DNA of 64,000 nt from Kuschelorhynchus macadamiae (GCA_030620095.1 JAUTXW010004486.1:325001-389000), one strand, 5' to 3'. Numbered from the stretch's first letter, positions 9,178 to 22,381 are shown. The notes: a model not told the origin generated them from the sequence alone. Made by a program: numbers and translations.

Positions 9178-12117
9178 CACCGACTCTACTAAAAAGCCAG
9201 GAAACGGCCGTTGACAGCTTACGATGAGTCATCACTAGTAATTAATTTTTGTGGTTAACTCCTACCTGTAAATTCGTTTACGGCGTATTTTTTGCATTCG
9301 TTTTTACAAATAAATTAGAACATTAGCAGTTTTTAACTATTTCTGTACATATTTATGTTAGTGCTATTAGTTTTGAGACTGGTACTATAAAACTTTCGTC
9401 AAAATAAAAATTTGTGCTCATTCATTTATTTCATATTAAATTTATGTGGCCCCAGTTATTATTTAATTTTACTGGAAAGCACAGGTTGTAAGCAAGTAAT
9501 GAAAAGATATATTTTAATTCGACTAGATCAGCCTCATATACATTTTCCCAACATTCTTGTGAAAAATATTTATAAAAGGTTTGATGTTTATCTTGATTAT
9601 AGGTATATATGTTTATACATCTGCACTCCCATTGAGACAAACTCCACATCTTCAATCTGAGCCTTACGATCAGAACACCTCATTTTGAACCCTATTTATT
9701 TCAAAATAATAAAAATATTGTCGAAACAATTTACTTTTCACGAATTGGGCTGTGTATGAGCTGGGTGAAACCAAAAGAAAAAAATAGTTAAATTAACATC
9801 TGAATTTTACTATAACTATCATCTACTTTGTTAAAATCTACATTGAAATGTTCCAGAACCAAAATTCTCACTTTCTGCCAAATTTAATACATGGTACATT
9901 AACAAAATTCTCGATTTTTGCAGATTCTGATAGCAAGAATAGAATCAATCTAAATTTATGTTACATTTTATATTTTATATAATTATTATTTAGTCTGGGA
10001 ATAAAAGTGTGATAAAAATGTAGATATTGTTTCATTTTGTTAAAGATATTTGGTATGTTAGTTTATCATAATAAATAATAGATAATTACTTCAGATTAAG
10101 AAAATCCTTCCTCTGAAGGATACAAAAAAGGTTTTACGAAAACTAGAAAAATTCATTAAGAAAAATGGTTGTTTCTCTTTTCAACCAATTTTATACAGTT
10201 GGAAATGAAGTAAATTTGTTAGACAAAATATTTTGTCATGCAGCTACATATGAAACTCACAAAAAAGCACTGTTTACTTCGCTTGAAACTGCTTTATATC
10301 ACACGTGCGTTAAAACAAAATTCTGTTATTTGAAACATAGTAAATAAAAAAAAAGCTAAAGCCTCATTTTAATCTATTTCAAATCAATTACTCAGTTTTT
10401 CAATACTAGTGTTGAAAAGTAAATAAAGTCCTACTGAAGACTCTTTGAAGTTCTGAGAAAATTAGTTTATTATATATACTATTTTTCCTATGATCTACCT
10501 CGTTTGAAAACTTTCACTTTCAACACTTATGTAATATAGTATTAGACTTCTATAGAGAGTTATTCTGTATAGCTAAATTTTTCCAATGCTGATTTAGAAA
10601 ATTACTTTTGTCGCTTACGTAAACTGGTGGGAAGGGCTTGAATTTACTACCTCTGAGAATACGGATTTAGAACAGCCTATAATATATTTAAATAACTGAC
10701 TAAGAGTATTTTTTTATAATTAAAGACAAGATATAGGTTTATTTAAACATTTTATTATATATAATTCAAACCACAATGCTGTGGGAGTAACGGTAGCATT
10801 TCGGTTTTTTCAAATATTCCCATTAGTTTTGTGTTTTTGTCCCCATTGTATGGTCATTATGCCATCTAAAGTGTTTGGTACTGAAAAGAATAAATAAAAA
10901 GCTAGATAAATATTCATTCATTCATATTCTGCAAATGTCAGATCGAAAAAAGCCAGTGCCAATATTCAGATATTGCCATAGGCAGTCATTAATGATTGTC
11001 CTGTATTTGTCAATAAAACCAGTTCAAATTTTTATAAACACTTGAATAATTCACCATTTTAATATTTTTCAGTTAATAAAGCATACAATTCTCAGTCCGA
11101 CTGATGAAATTAATTCCGTTTACTAGTGAGTTTACAAAAAAGGCCTCCCTTAAGGGCGGCCTTGGAAATTGCATTAAATACAATAGCAGTGACATTAGTG
11201 ATAAGCAATTTATTTAAATGACATGTATAATCGGTGATTACCACAACCGCCCATAAAACATTATCACAATCCAACTTCCAATAAGCTAAAAATCATTACG
11301 CTGGGATGTTCAGTGGTTTTATGATGTTTGTGGTAAATAACATTTTAACATATAATTTAGATATGTACATACATAGATCAGAATTAGTAACCGAAACACA
11401 ATACACTTTTTAAGCTCAATAAAAATGGTAAATGGTAAATATTTTAACATATAATTTAGATATGTACATACATAGATCAGATATAGTAGCTGAAACACAA
11501 TACCCTTTTTAAGCTCAATAAAAGTTACGAATTAATATACCCAGTTAATGAATAATTATTAAAAATAAAATAAATATTACCTTCGAGTTGTTTATATAAT
11601 GAAGGTGAGAATCTTTTATTTATCATACAGGACAGAGCCCAAATTTCTGAACGGCAAACGGTTTTTCCTTACGACTAACCAGGTTTCCATGTCTTTCACG
11701 CGGTTTGAATCTACCGCGTTTTCTTCTTCTCTACAAAAGCTTGAATTATATTATTATTGAGAACCTGATGATTTCGTTGCAATAATAATCTAAAAAGTAA
11801 AAAAGAAATCATAGCCAAAATACACATATATCTATTATAGTATTATGGTTATTTAAGTAAAAAGCTTTATTTATTATAAATCCACAATATACACTTTAGT
11901 GGTTATTCGTAAGTATACTTACATGTAACAAAAACTAAAAATTAACTTGAAAAACCAGGAAAAAAGAACTTATTTTACGAATAATCAATGTAAACAAACT
12001 TCAGAAAGTGAACATTGACACGACAGTGCCTAACAATATGGCCGCTGTGACGTCACAACTGCAGCTCTTATGATGACTCATCGATGCACGCTTCCAGGCT
12101 TTCTAGTAGAGTCGGTG
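9178..12117. mobile_element. 2.94-kb TIR element inserted in repeat beta
   Basis: Ends in inverted repeats beginning CACCGACTCTACTA, about 28 bp with three mismatches. Further in, both ends carry GATGAGTCATCA (an AP-1-like TGAGTCA). The right end also has GTGACGTCAC (CRE-like). Comparison with the uninterrupted beta copy at 15 kb supports it as a discrete insertion. The flanks share CCTTTA within a few bases of each TIR, but a clean target duplication is not visible. It holds no recognised transposase; the longest frame (10165-10347, 60 codons) resembles nothing I know. Probably non-autonomous; superfamily unassigned. Confidence 0.65.
11342..11528. repeat. Tandem duplication, period 99 bp
   Basis: Two direct copies of a ~96-bp segment containing TATAATTTAGATATGTACAT and AAGCTCAATAAAA, with about five differences by eye. 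Internal to the TIR element. Confidence 0.85.
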
Positions 12118-12265
12118 ATGACCTTTATTTGCTCGTTTTCATTGGAGCCCGTTCTGTATTACAAAATGAAGAGTTCCGCGTTCGAAATCCCAAGGTGACC
12201 AAAATGAAAAGTACCTGACTTAATATATATTTAAAAAACTTGTTTGAATATTATTGAACATAACT
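12118..12265 (+). repeat. Repeat family beta, copy 1, right part
   Basis: Resumes the match to 15560-15710, for example CGTTCTGTATTACAAAATGA against CGTTCTGCATTTCAAAATGA, then CCGCGTTCGAAAT. With 8815-9177 it rebuilds one beta copy around the inserted element. Confidence 0.65.
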
Positions 12266-12869
12266 ACCCACCTTGAAACCCTAAGCTTCATAAATCTCAT
12301 ACTGAATCGTACGTAATGTAGACCAATAACATAATAATACTAAAATTAACTAAATTTAAAAAGATTTATAAAAATCAACACCACAGTTCCTTTTTTTAAT
12401 GCGCACATGATCTGTCGCTAGCATGCAAAACTCATATTATTGTTACCAGATTAATATATTTTTACAAAGTTTATTAATTAGTTGAGAAAGAATTAACAAT
12501 CTTCCACGAGAAGGGGATGAACTGGTACTATACTTCTGTTAAAAATTCTCTGTTTTGTTTTTACCTGTTAATCTTTTCCCTTACCGTCACTTTTACGCAT
12601 AATTCAAATAACACGGGCCAAAGGCTATTCAAGAGGTTTACAATTTTTATCTTTAAGTAAAACAATATGATTAATTTTGTTGTTAACAGATTTTATCCAT
12701 TTTCACCTATTCTGCAATAAATTAAGATTTGATCATCGATGCTAAAAATGTTGTTGGGAAGTTTCATATTTTGTGAGTGGAAAAGAAAAACTATTTCCTT
12801 AATTTAGGGGATTACTGACATGTGGATTTGTGTAATCATACCAACTACGATTATCAGAGGATTGACTAG
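12266..12869. other. No gene recognised
   Basis: AT-rich sequence with no frame, terminus or repeat that I can relate to anything else in the window. Confidence 0.35.
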
Positions 12870-13313
12870 TCCATTTGTCTTTAGAAGAATAATTTCTGCC
12901 AATATTATTAGCAAAATGGTCATGTATCAATGTATGATGTCGTTCCTTGCAAATAAAACATCCCTGAGAATTAGTCTCTAATCAGGTGTTTACAAGCCAA
13001 GCAATTAAGAGTTTATGAATTTTAACTTATGATTCAATTTATCACTATGACAGAGATTACTGAACTTAAAACTTTTATAAATTTTGTGACTTTGACCTTT
13101 GCAGAACAAATAGTGAATGGAAACCTGATTTCTTGAAGAAAAGTTGTTTGATGAGGGAGGTCGGTTTTGATGATTACACTGAAAGGTGTTATTAGGATTA
13201 CTAGGCAATCGAGTATGTGATAAATGAACCAATTCTGCATTTCTGCGATTATGTTTGGTAGTAACCATTCTGGAATTATTGATCCTTCCAAAGTTGATCA
13301 TCTGGAAACCCAA
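12870..13313 (-). pseudogene. BEL/Pao gag zinc-knuckle remnant
   Basis: The minus-strand frame 13313-13005 ends in a segment reading FCKGQSHKIYKSFKF and CHSDKLN. After a stop and shift, NCLACKHLIRD and CFICKERHHTLIHDHF follow towards lower coordinates. This succession (C-x2-C...H-x4-C, a KL..NCL linker, then C-x2-C...HHTLIH) is the double zinc-knuckle arrangement of BEL/Pao Gag. The same layout is seen in the large BEL element at 35.7-35.9 kb. The sequence is much more decayed and comes from a different subfamily. No LTR is recognised nearby. Confidence 0.55.
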
Positions 13314-14984
13314 AATTTCAAAAATTGTTTAATCTTGGGCGGTCCCCAGCTATAAGTTTAAAGTCAAACGCTTTTCGGGTTCCAGAATCCAACTTTTCAG
13401 AGAAAATATACACTAAAATCAAGTTCCAAGAGTAAACGTACATTTTTTAACCCCTCACTATTTTGCATAGTTGTAGTTATAAAATTTCTTAAATTAGGAA
13501 CAGTGCATTTAAAAAGTGACTGAATATGACAATACACTTTTTAATTTATGTATTATAACTTGAAAGTTTGAGTCAATAACTGTTAAGTTTGAAATTATAC
13601 TTAGAGTTTTACCGATCTAGTATGACCGTAGATAAACAAAGTTTTCAATTTCGGATAAAGTAGTCTTTTTCAATTAAGGTCTCAAATAAATAATGAAAAC
13701 TCTCATTCAACTAAAAATCCAGAAAAGGGAGGAATATTTAATTGAGACTTGTTAACTTAAGGTGTGGTTACGGGTTATTCTATTACTATTATTGGGCTAA
13801 CTAGTATTTACTACCCAAGAAAACTGATTAGCTGATAAAGAATAATATTTTTCTTCTACAGAGTCTCGATCAAACTCTTCTTCAGGTTTTTGTTTTTATG
13901 TTTGTTGCTGAACCTCACAATACGAGTAATATGTTTTTTTGAATCCTTCTAAACGCAGTTCAAATTTTTCGTCTATGACCTTTCGTTTGCCTTAAACCGC
14001 TTTCCAGTTCGTGTTAAAGTACTTTTAGCTGTACATCTAAGTCTTATTAGATATCCGTTTTAAAATAAAAAAGAAATTGGAGAAAGCAAATAAGAAAATC
14101 GAAAAAAAAAACTGTTCAGCAACATATGAAACATTTAGTTATATGTGAGACTATACCTATATCCTATAATCTATATATTTAAAATACTAAGCCAGATTTT
14201 TCAGCAAGTTTGTGAGAGAGTTGCTCACCGCCAATTTACTGATGATTTAATTTTTTTTTGAAATGATCGTCTGGTTACCGAGACTTTTCAACACTATTTT
14301 TTGAATCGTTTTAATACGTTTTTTTTCTATAAATTCAATATGTTGTTCTTCAATAACATTTCTGGACCATGTGGTGGATGCGCTTCATATTCTTATAATT
14401 CCTGCCGGGTCAGCTAGTAACATTTAAAGTTTCAAGATACAAAATTACTAATCTCAAAGTACGTAAGGTACACGAAATATAGAGAGAAAATCTACACTAA
14501 ACTAATGCTTCTGTATTTAAAAAATATTCACAGAGAATAACTTACAATAACAGTTACATTTAACACAGAGTTTAGCACTAAACAAAGATATTTTCAAAAT
14601 ACAAACTCAATAGTAAGTGACTTTTCATTTTATCTAGGTAGCTATTAAACAGGCAATTTAAATAGTCATAAGGAACACATTCACAATTTTCTTAGCCTTA
14701 TAAGTTTTTTTTTCTGTCAAGAACAAAGTCTTTTTGTGAACAATTCTAAATTTCAAAATTTGATTATCTCAGATATAAAAACTTTCAACATTCCTACTTA
14801 GGTATCCATGCAAGAGAGTCTTAAATTAATTCTACACACTGTTTTTAAATGAAACCTCATTTTTCACTTTGTTCATTTAATGTCTACCCTAGTTATTTTC
14901 TTTTCCAAAATAACCATTTTCGAATTAACCATAACCAGACAAACCATCTACTAGGTTTTTTATAAATTTGAAATCCGAGCTAGA
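13314..14984. other. No gene recognised
   Basis: 1.7 kb of AT-rich sequence without a convincing coding frame or TE end. It may be decayed retroelement DNA belonging to the gag remnant, but I cannot show this. Confidence 0.35.
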
Positions 14985-15710
14985 AGTGGTCAAATGTTTA
15001 ATTCAAACATTAGAGACTATGATCTGTATCTTTTTTTATATGTATATTTAAATTTGCTTCCTTACTGCCTGTAAAACTGCACGCTTCTTCTTGGTGACAC
15101 AAAGGAGCTCTCTTTTTTCCGATTAAACCTTCTGTTGAATATTTGAGAATAGCGGAATGAGAAATATTTCACGTTACCTTTATAAAGTTCGCTGTAGTAC
15201 TGCCACGGCCGTTATTGTATGTAGAACAACTACTACCTATTGTTAGCAGCCGGTCTCTAGACGGAGCAGTCTTCCCTGGGTGATCCAAGTACTAGCCGCG
15301 CGTGGTGATGCTTTACTTTGATTATCGTATGGAAATCGGACCAACGCAAGGTACTACGGCACTGCTATAGCTACAGGAAAGGGTTGGATAATACCGTGAG
15401 CCTATGAGACATAAAACACAACAGATTTGGGTTTTTAGTGAGCTTTTACATTGAAATTTTTCTGTTTTCCATCTGTGCCATAGTAACTAATAAACAACAA
15501 AACTCTCCATTGCAAACCGGTTATCTGTGTCCGTTAAATTCTAAAAGGTCATTTGTAGTTGACAAATGCTTCTTTTTCACTGGATAATGTCGAACTCGTT
15601 CTGCATTTCAAAATGAATAGTACCGCGTTCGAAATACCAAAAGATATGTCCAAAGTGGAAAGTACCAAACTTAAAAATGCTATAACATTGTGAATTTAAA
15701 AAACATGTTT
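14985..15710 (+). repeat. Repeat family beta, copy 2
   Basis: Second copy of beta in the same orientation as copy 1. It lacks the 2.94-kb element but has a ~200-bp segment (15165-15365, GC-richer, containing GTAGTACTGCCACGGCCG) that copy 1 lacks. Beta is non-coding here and its class is unknown. Confidence 0.65.
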
Positions 15711-15949
15711 GAATATGGTTCGAACACCAAGCACGTTTTTTTTTTAGAGAGATATAGAATTTTTATTGTTAATTACATTCAAATTTCACTACTCCTTATC
15801 TCCATCTCTTATAACCATTTATCTTTAATGTATCTCAAAGGCAAACAACCCTTAATTGTGGAATTGGTTGACGTAGATACCCAATTTTTTATTATATATA
15901 CTTAATAACAAATTCATAATATTTCAAAAAAACCAGAGACCATTTTTTT

Positions 15950-16450
15950 TCAACTATACAGGATAGCCACTCGAAAATAAAAAAAAATGTTTCCTGTAAG
16001 CTTTTAGTTTGCCTAAAAATAGTGAAGCCAGTCAATTTTTTTTATGCACGTAGAAAACATTTTTTTCCCTTTATACAAGAAGGCCCTCTGAGGCGACACA
16101 GCTCCCCTAAAACAAAAAAAAAATTTTAAAAGCATTTAGCTTTTTTAGCTGACATTGAAACAGATTAAATTTTCCTTTAGTTTTTTGTATATAAATATAA
16201 TTTTTTCACTACAGGATAACCCTAGAGATATAGGCTGCTTCAAAATAATTAAAGTATTTTTTTATTTTAGTAGTTAGTTAAAGCAAAAATTGAAAAACAT
16301 TACAAATCTATTTTATCTCTTTGAATATAAACAATTTTTCTACTTTATAGGGTAGTCCTAGATAGAAGAGTCTCTTAAAAATGTAAATATGTTTTTTTCC
16401 ATAAGGCATAGCTTTTTAAAAGAAATATAAAGCTGGGCAAATTTGTTTTT
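15950..16450. repeat. Degenerate tandem repeat, period ~117-137 bp
   Basis: A motif of the form TTTATACAGGATAGCCCTAGA recurs at ~15955, ~16072, ~16210 and ~16346, each followed by an A/T-rich tract and a KTTTTT run. Units are strongly diverged. A non-coding satellite-like array or the inside of an old MITE cluster. Confidence 0.5.
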
Positions 16451-17040
16451 TTGCATAAAAAAGTATTTTTTTCCGTAATATTGTGGTATTTTAATGGGTC
16501 AAAAGAGATTCCTAATAACAAAGACAAGTAAAAACGTTTTTATGTATTATTCATATATAAGATGTTGCCTTCAACAGTTTCATTTAAAAGTGTTGGGTCC
16601 CCTCTGTTACTCCCATGTGGATAAATTCTGTATACACAACATGTTGAACAAATACCTACATCAAATGGCCTAAAAACTGAAACAATGACATTCGGCAAAA
16701 TACGCACTCATGCAATTTGATATAAACACATGCGAAATATCTTCTAACTCAATTCGATTTTTCCCATTTCACTGTAACCACAAAACACGACATAAAATGC
16801 GAAAAATACGGCAAAGAGAAAAATAATGAATACATTTGTGTTATTTTTTGCCGTGTAAAATATTTGTATTTGTCCGTTAAATTATTTGGGTTTTGTGTTT
16901 CAGGCGTGTTAATTTTACCATGTGCCGAACAAAACGCAATAAAATGTATTACAAATAAAGATCTCTTCTTCGGGTCGCTATGGAATGGCAAACAAATAAG
17001 GAATTGAAAGAAATCAGTTATAGTTATTATAAGGTTTTAA
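16451..17040. other. No gene recognised
   Basis: AT-rich. Short frames on both strands are not supported by any recognisable motif. Confidence 0.35.
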
Positions 17041-17600
17041 GAATAATCAGAATTAACCCATCTTGGGTTAATACCACAATTTTACTAGTTCATCTCTATA
17101 CCACAGTTAGTTATAGCATACTATTTGAAATCAATCCAGTAAGTAGTGTTCTCAGGATAAATTTTTAAATATTTTATTAAGCCGATATTCTGTTCCGCCA
17201 TCATAGATTCCAAAATTCCACCAGTTTATCCTACATAATATTTGGTTTTTGTACAAAATTTGAGACAAATTGGGTAAACAGTTTTTTAGAAATATTTTTT
17301 TTTTTAATTTCACTAGACCGCCATTTTGCTTTGCCACAATGGATTTTTACCAACACGTTACCAGGTCATCCCCAAATGACCCTTAATTTTTGACCTAAAT
17401 TTCAAGACAGTCGGGTAAATAGTTTTTTAGCTATGCTGCGAACAGACAGATTGACAGACAAAAAGACAGACCGACGGAATTGTGAAAACGTGTTTTTCAG
17501 CATCTAGGGACCCTGAAACGTAAATATCTGAAAAAATTTCGGAGCGTAATTTTTTCAAGATTATAATACTTCCCTTTTTTAAAGAAAGTAATAATATGTG
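17041..17600 (+). repeat. Repeat family alpha, copy
   Basis: Contains GACCGCCATTTTGCTTTGCC at ~17321, the GACAGACAAAAAGACAGACC block at ~17450, TCTAGGGACCCTGAAACGTA, and the terminal ATAATACTTCCCTTTTTTAA near 17575. This is the right-hand half of an alpha element. Confidence 0.7.
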
Positions 17601-18429
17601 CGGCAAGTAAGATTTATTCCGTGTTGCCGGATTGTACGTTCTAAAATTAGTTAAATATTTTTTCAAATATTGCGACCATTTTAAGCAAAAGCTTTAATTA
17701 TTGAATTAATAATTATGTTATTAATAGTGTTCCATAATCAGATGAATAACATATTTGGTAAATTTCTCAAATTACATATCTATATAACTTCTATAAGACT
17801 TTTTTGCTTTAATTCGTTCGTACTTTCCTGTATTAAATATTTGTAGTTCTTTCTCTTGTAATATATTTTACTTTCCTTGGCACAGGGAATGTTGAAACAT
17901 TACGGAGAAAGTTTTGTTCAAAGAACTTTACCTATCTTTGCTGCAAATACTTACCTTATAATAAATCGTTTTCTACATTTCTTTTATTGATAAGTAACTA
18001 TTTTGCATATATTTTTACGGTTCTTCCTGTATTTTTATGTCGGTTGTCAAGCTAAGAGTCGCCTTTCTCTTAAATAGACTTCTTGCTGATACGCAAATGA
18101 AAATTTATGAAAATACATCTATGAGTTTCATATATCCAATAAAAATTTTTGAATAATTTTCATTTCCCCATCTTTTTTTTTCTGTAAAGAATTTTAAATT
18201 CAAATCGAACATACATACACATATTCATTTACTTATACCTACTCAAATAAAACTACTTATATTCCAGTATATCATATTTTGTTTTGTTTTTCTTTTCTTA
18301 ATTTATTAGTTTTATTATTTTTTACGATCCATAACGTTATTAGCAATAAATTAACAAGTTACGTTGTTTATTATTTTTCTCCATAAAAAAGTTTTATTCC
18401 AGGAAATGTAATTTTACCAAATTTTTGAA
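17601..18429. other. No gene recognised
   Basis: AT-rich spacer between two alpha-type repeats. Confidence 0.35.
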
Positions 18430-19130
18430 CAGGTTATTGGGCCGCCATCTTGTTTGTACGTATAGGATTCCCTCTAAAATGTTATCAGTTTATTTCTCTG
18501 TCACACTTGATTTCTATGCAAAATTTGATTTTTGGACATTGATTTTTTAACACCAACATTTTAACAGTTCATCCTTGCAACATTCACATGTTTATGCAAA
18601 ATTTGAGGTCGTTTGGGTAAGCAGGTTTTTAATTATAATTTTTATTTCCCGCGTAACAGGAAAATATTGTAATTGTTTTGCGTTTCTGAGGCCTTAGACC
18701 CCTAAAATCATGTTCTCCCATTTCCGTTTCAAAAACTACCTATCCGATTGACCTCAAATGCTTGTCAAAAATCAAGGTTATAAGGGTTACATTTTGGTAA
18801 AAATCTAATATGGCGGAACCAAATGACGGTCTCATAAAATGTAAAAAAAATCATTATTACGAAACTACTTACCGAATGGACTTCAAAATTTGCACAAAAA
18901 TAAAGTATGTTAATGGGATATGCTGGTGATGGCGGCACAAAATGGGGCTTATTGAAATGTTTAAAAATCTAGTACTAAAAAACTACTTATCCAGTTGACA
19001 TGAAATTCCGTAAAAAAATTAAATGTTAAACAAAGATAGTGTGAATCATATATGGTAAAACAATATGGTTTAATAAATTGTTTAAATATTCGGTAAAATT
19101 TAATTTTTGGAATAAAGCCTTCTTTTGATA
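18430..19130. repeat. Repeat family alpha, rearranged copies
   Basis: The first part (18430-18680) has GGGCCGCCATCTTGTTTGTA in plus orientation. From ~18700 the units run in the opposite sense (AATATGGCGGAACC, GATGGCGGCACAAAATGGGG). Two alpha pieces in inverted arrangement, no coding. Confidence 0.6.
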
Positions 19131-20109
19131 GAGGGAAATAATGAAGGAGATAATTTATTTGTTTATTAGAAAATATTGTTCTAAAAAATAAATAATAATA
19201 TTAATAATATAAATAATAATAATAGTAAATATATTAAACATTTTAAAAAATTGAAATAAATTACTGTTTATAGGATTTGTAAAATTTATAACCAAATAAT
19301 TATGTGCATATTTTACTGTTTATTTTTGTTCGATAGTAGCATTTTTTGAGAGATTTAATGTCCTATAAGTTATGTATAACAGAATATGTACTGTGTTGCT
19401 ATTATAACCGCTATCTGATAACATAAATAAACTATTTGGAAAAAAGTAAATACATATACAAACTTATACCATTTCTAAAAAAGAGTGCTAGTTTTATTAT
19501 AGTTTTTATTGTTTATCTCAATAGCTAAATTAGTAAAGTAAAATTCGGCAACTCTTCTTAATATCCTCACAAACAAAATTAAAAGAACAGGTCCTTAGAA
19601 ACTAAACCTTAAAAATTATCGACGAAACAGAGCTTAATATGTAATTTATATTGGCTTTTAAGTTGTTTGTAAAATTGAATCAGTCAATTGCAAAAGATGT
19701 CAACTCCAAAATTTTCAAAATCCCGTTTTAATTGGCTTTCAAATCTAACGGTCTAGACGCATATTCTGTGTGAAAATGGGCCATCTCCGAATGTTCTATC
19801 ATAATTACTTTAGGTAGTGTATAATACAGTTCATTTTCATAATGAACGGTTTGTTATCTTTTTAAAGTAAGTCTGTTCTAACAAACCACTTTTTATATTA
19901 CCGTCGCGTATGAATTCCCCCTCCAATGTGTTTTTTGTTTAACTGTCTTGCAAGTCTTGTAGTTGTTCATTCGTGTTTTCCAAGATTGTACCTAGGCCAT
20001 AGTTGCTTATTTTGTTTAGTTTTTTAAATGAAATACTATTAACGTTGACAGTTTCGTACAGTTTTAGAGTGTAGTAGTGAAAGTGAAAATAGTGGTTTAA
20101 GTAGTTCCT
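19131..20109. other. No gene recognised
   Basis: AT-rich. May include the 5' end of the DDE pseudogene that follows, but no matching inverted terminus was found. Confidence 0.35.
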
Positions 20110-21945
20110 CGAGTGAATAAAAAGTATAAAAAGTAAGAAATCCTGATAACTACAAACAAAATGCTATTAGAAATGCCAAAGTTCATAGAATAAAACATAC
20201 TAACTATGCTAAAAAACTGATAAGTGCTCGACGGACTGGCGAAATGAGCAAGTAAGTTAAGAATAATTTCATACATTTTTAAATACAGGTAAACAACAGT
20301 AATGTAACATTTCATACAGGATCGTCTATTGACAATTGCCCAAAAATACTAAAATTATACATTTCTATGTATAATTTTGTTATTTAACGTTCCTTTGTTT
20401 TTAATGTTTCTTTATTTCTTTGTTTCAGATGTCGACGCAAGTGTGTTTCACAAGTGCCTCCTGAAAGTAGGGAAATAATGATAGCCAAAATGAATGAGTT
20501 TTATACCAAGAACGAACAGGACATTTATTTACAAGGTTTAGTTCGCGCCCACAAGCCTCTAAAATTGTAAAAAACGAATGACAGATGCCGCAATCGAGAT
20601 AACAAGTAAGTCTAAAAAGCCTAATTTTAAATCAAACATATACTCAAACCACATTGTATCTTTGTTTGGGATAACCAGAAAGAGAGTGGAACGCCTTTGC
20701 CGCTTAAAAATCCTAAAGCAGTCACCAAATGATCTCAGAGGAAAATCTGCAGGTTCGCGGTCCAGGATGATTCCTAAACCAGTTTGAAAAAATACACAGA
20801 TTTATTAAAAGTCTCCCTGTAAAGCAAATACATTATACACATTCTACAAAGAGTTATCTATCATCTCAGCTTAATGTTAAAATCATTCATAACATGTTCT
20901 TAACCAAGTATCCTGAATGCTGGAATACTGCAAAATATAATTTTTTTTGCGGTATTTTCAAGAAAACTTTAATCTGTCTTTTGGGCGTCCGCAGATTGAC
21001 ATTTGCTCAAAATATGAAGAATTAGGAACTAAACTTAAAGATCCACATCTCAATGATAATGCGAAGAGAGTGGCATCTGCAGAACTTATTGTTCACAAAA
21101 GAAGAAGAAAAGTTATGGCTTTTTGTTTCGACTACATGCAAAACCTTCCTCTTCCTTGTATGCCTGTCCAAGAAATATTTTACTACAGACAATTGTGGGT
21201 CAATGAATTTTGTACCCACACTTAGCACCGAAAACGCTACTTTCTATTCTTCAACGCACATATCTGATAGTGTCGAAGAGCTATACCTTTTCTGTGATGG
21301 ATGACCTGGCCAAAACGGGAATAATACTGTAACACGGTTTTTGCAGGCTCTTGTCATTACAGGAAGATTTAAAAAAGTGTCAATTTAGTTTCCCCAGCGT
21401 GGCCGTTCGTTCAACGACTGTGACAGAGATTTCGCCCCGTTGAAAAGAAAAATTCGGCGTTATGTAGACATAATTGGTCAATAATCCACTAAAAACAAAT
21501 TAGAAGTTAAACATATCACTAGTCAAGACCTACCTGCTTTCAAAACTTGGTGGCCCATGTTTTTTAAGAAAAAAGTTCTTTCTTTACGTAACATTGGCAA
21601 GGAGGTTCGCAAAGAAAACAAGGTCAGTTTTGCAGTTAATCTATATTATGAGTTTATCTTAGATTCTAAAGAGCCTGGCGTTGTAATCGCAAAATCATAC
21701 ATCGATAGCGTGGTGGAGGAATGCTTTTATCTTGCAAAGACTGCAGATTGATACTCTACCTCTTGTCATTACTGACTCTCACAACAACCCAGCGAATCAA
21801 GGAAAAATACCTATCAATGAAAAAAAAAATCAACGGCTTGAAAAAACTTCTTCAATATATCCCAGAAAATTTTAAAGCATTTTACGATGGGATCTGTGAC
21901 TGGCCTACTACGCATGTAAATGAAGCACCAGAGGAAGTCTATTAA
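20110..21945 (+). pseudogene. Decayed zinc-ribbon/DDE-type transposase, TE-derived
   Basis: Scattered frames in one order encode a protein type that I know only as an uncharacterised, transposon-encoded family of insects. A first exon ends ISARRTGEMSK at a GTAAGT donor (~20247). An acceptor at ~20427 joins to CRRKCVSQVPPESREIM. Further on come SLFGITRKRVERL, FGRPQIDICSKYEEL (cysteine cluster), AELIVHKRR, FDYMQNLPLP (candidate first acidic residue), LFCDG followed by PGQNGNNTV (second) and CDRDFAPLKRKIRR. At least six stops or shifts interrupt it. A closely spaced D...D pattern suggests a cut-and-paste nuclease fold; the superfamily name is left open. No target duplication or TIR pair was found. 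Confidence 0.6.
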
Positions 21946-22381
21946 TGTGTTTCTAAAGGACTTTTTTGTTCAGTGTTAATTGTAGTTGAAGTTTCTGCGT
22001 TATTAACAAAAAAATATAATATATTTTTTTTAAATAGGTAATTTTATTTTGGTTTTTGGGGTTTTCCGTAGGTTCATTTTGAAAACAGGTCATCTCAAAA
22101 CTAAAAAAGGGTAAATTTCAAACAGTCTATATAATCACAAACAAAAATTTTAGGTTAATCTGTCAGCTTTTACTCTCTATTATCGTAAAAAAATTAAAAC
22201 AAAATGTTTCTAAAAAATATTGATTTGAGACGTTTTTTGCCCCTCCTGTAAAATTTCAAAAAGTAGACATGCCACCTTTTCCAAATGACCGATTCAATTA
22301 TTTTAATTTTCTATAGGATAAAATTGAAAATTTAGCAAAATCTCGGTAATTATCACACGTGTTCCAACGTTTGCTTTGTTG

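Noticed and set aside
13034..13291. 85-codon minus-strand frame
   Set aside because: Overlaps the BEL gag relic in another frame.
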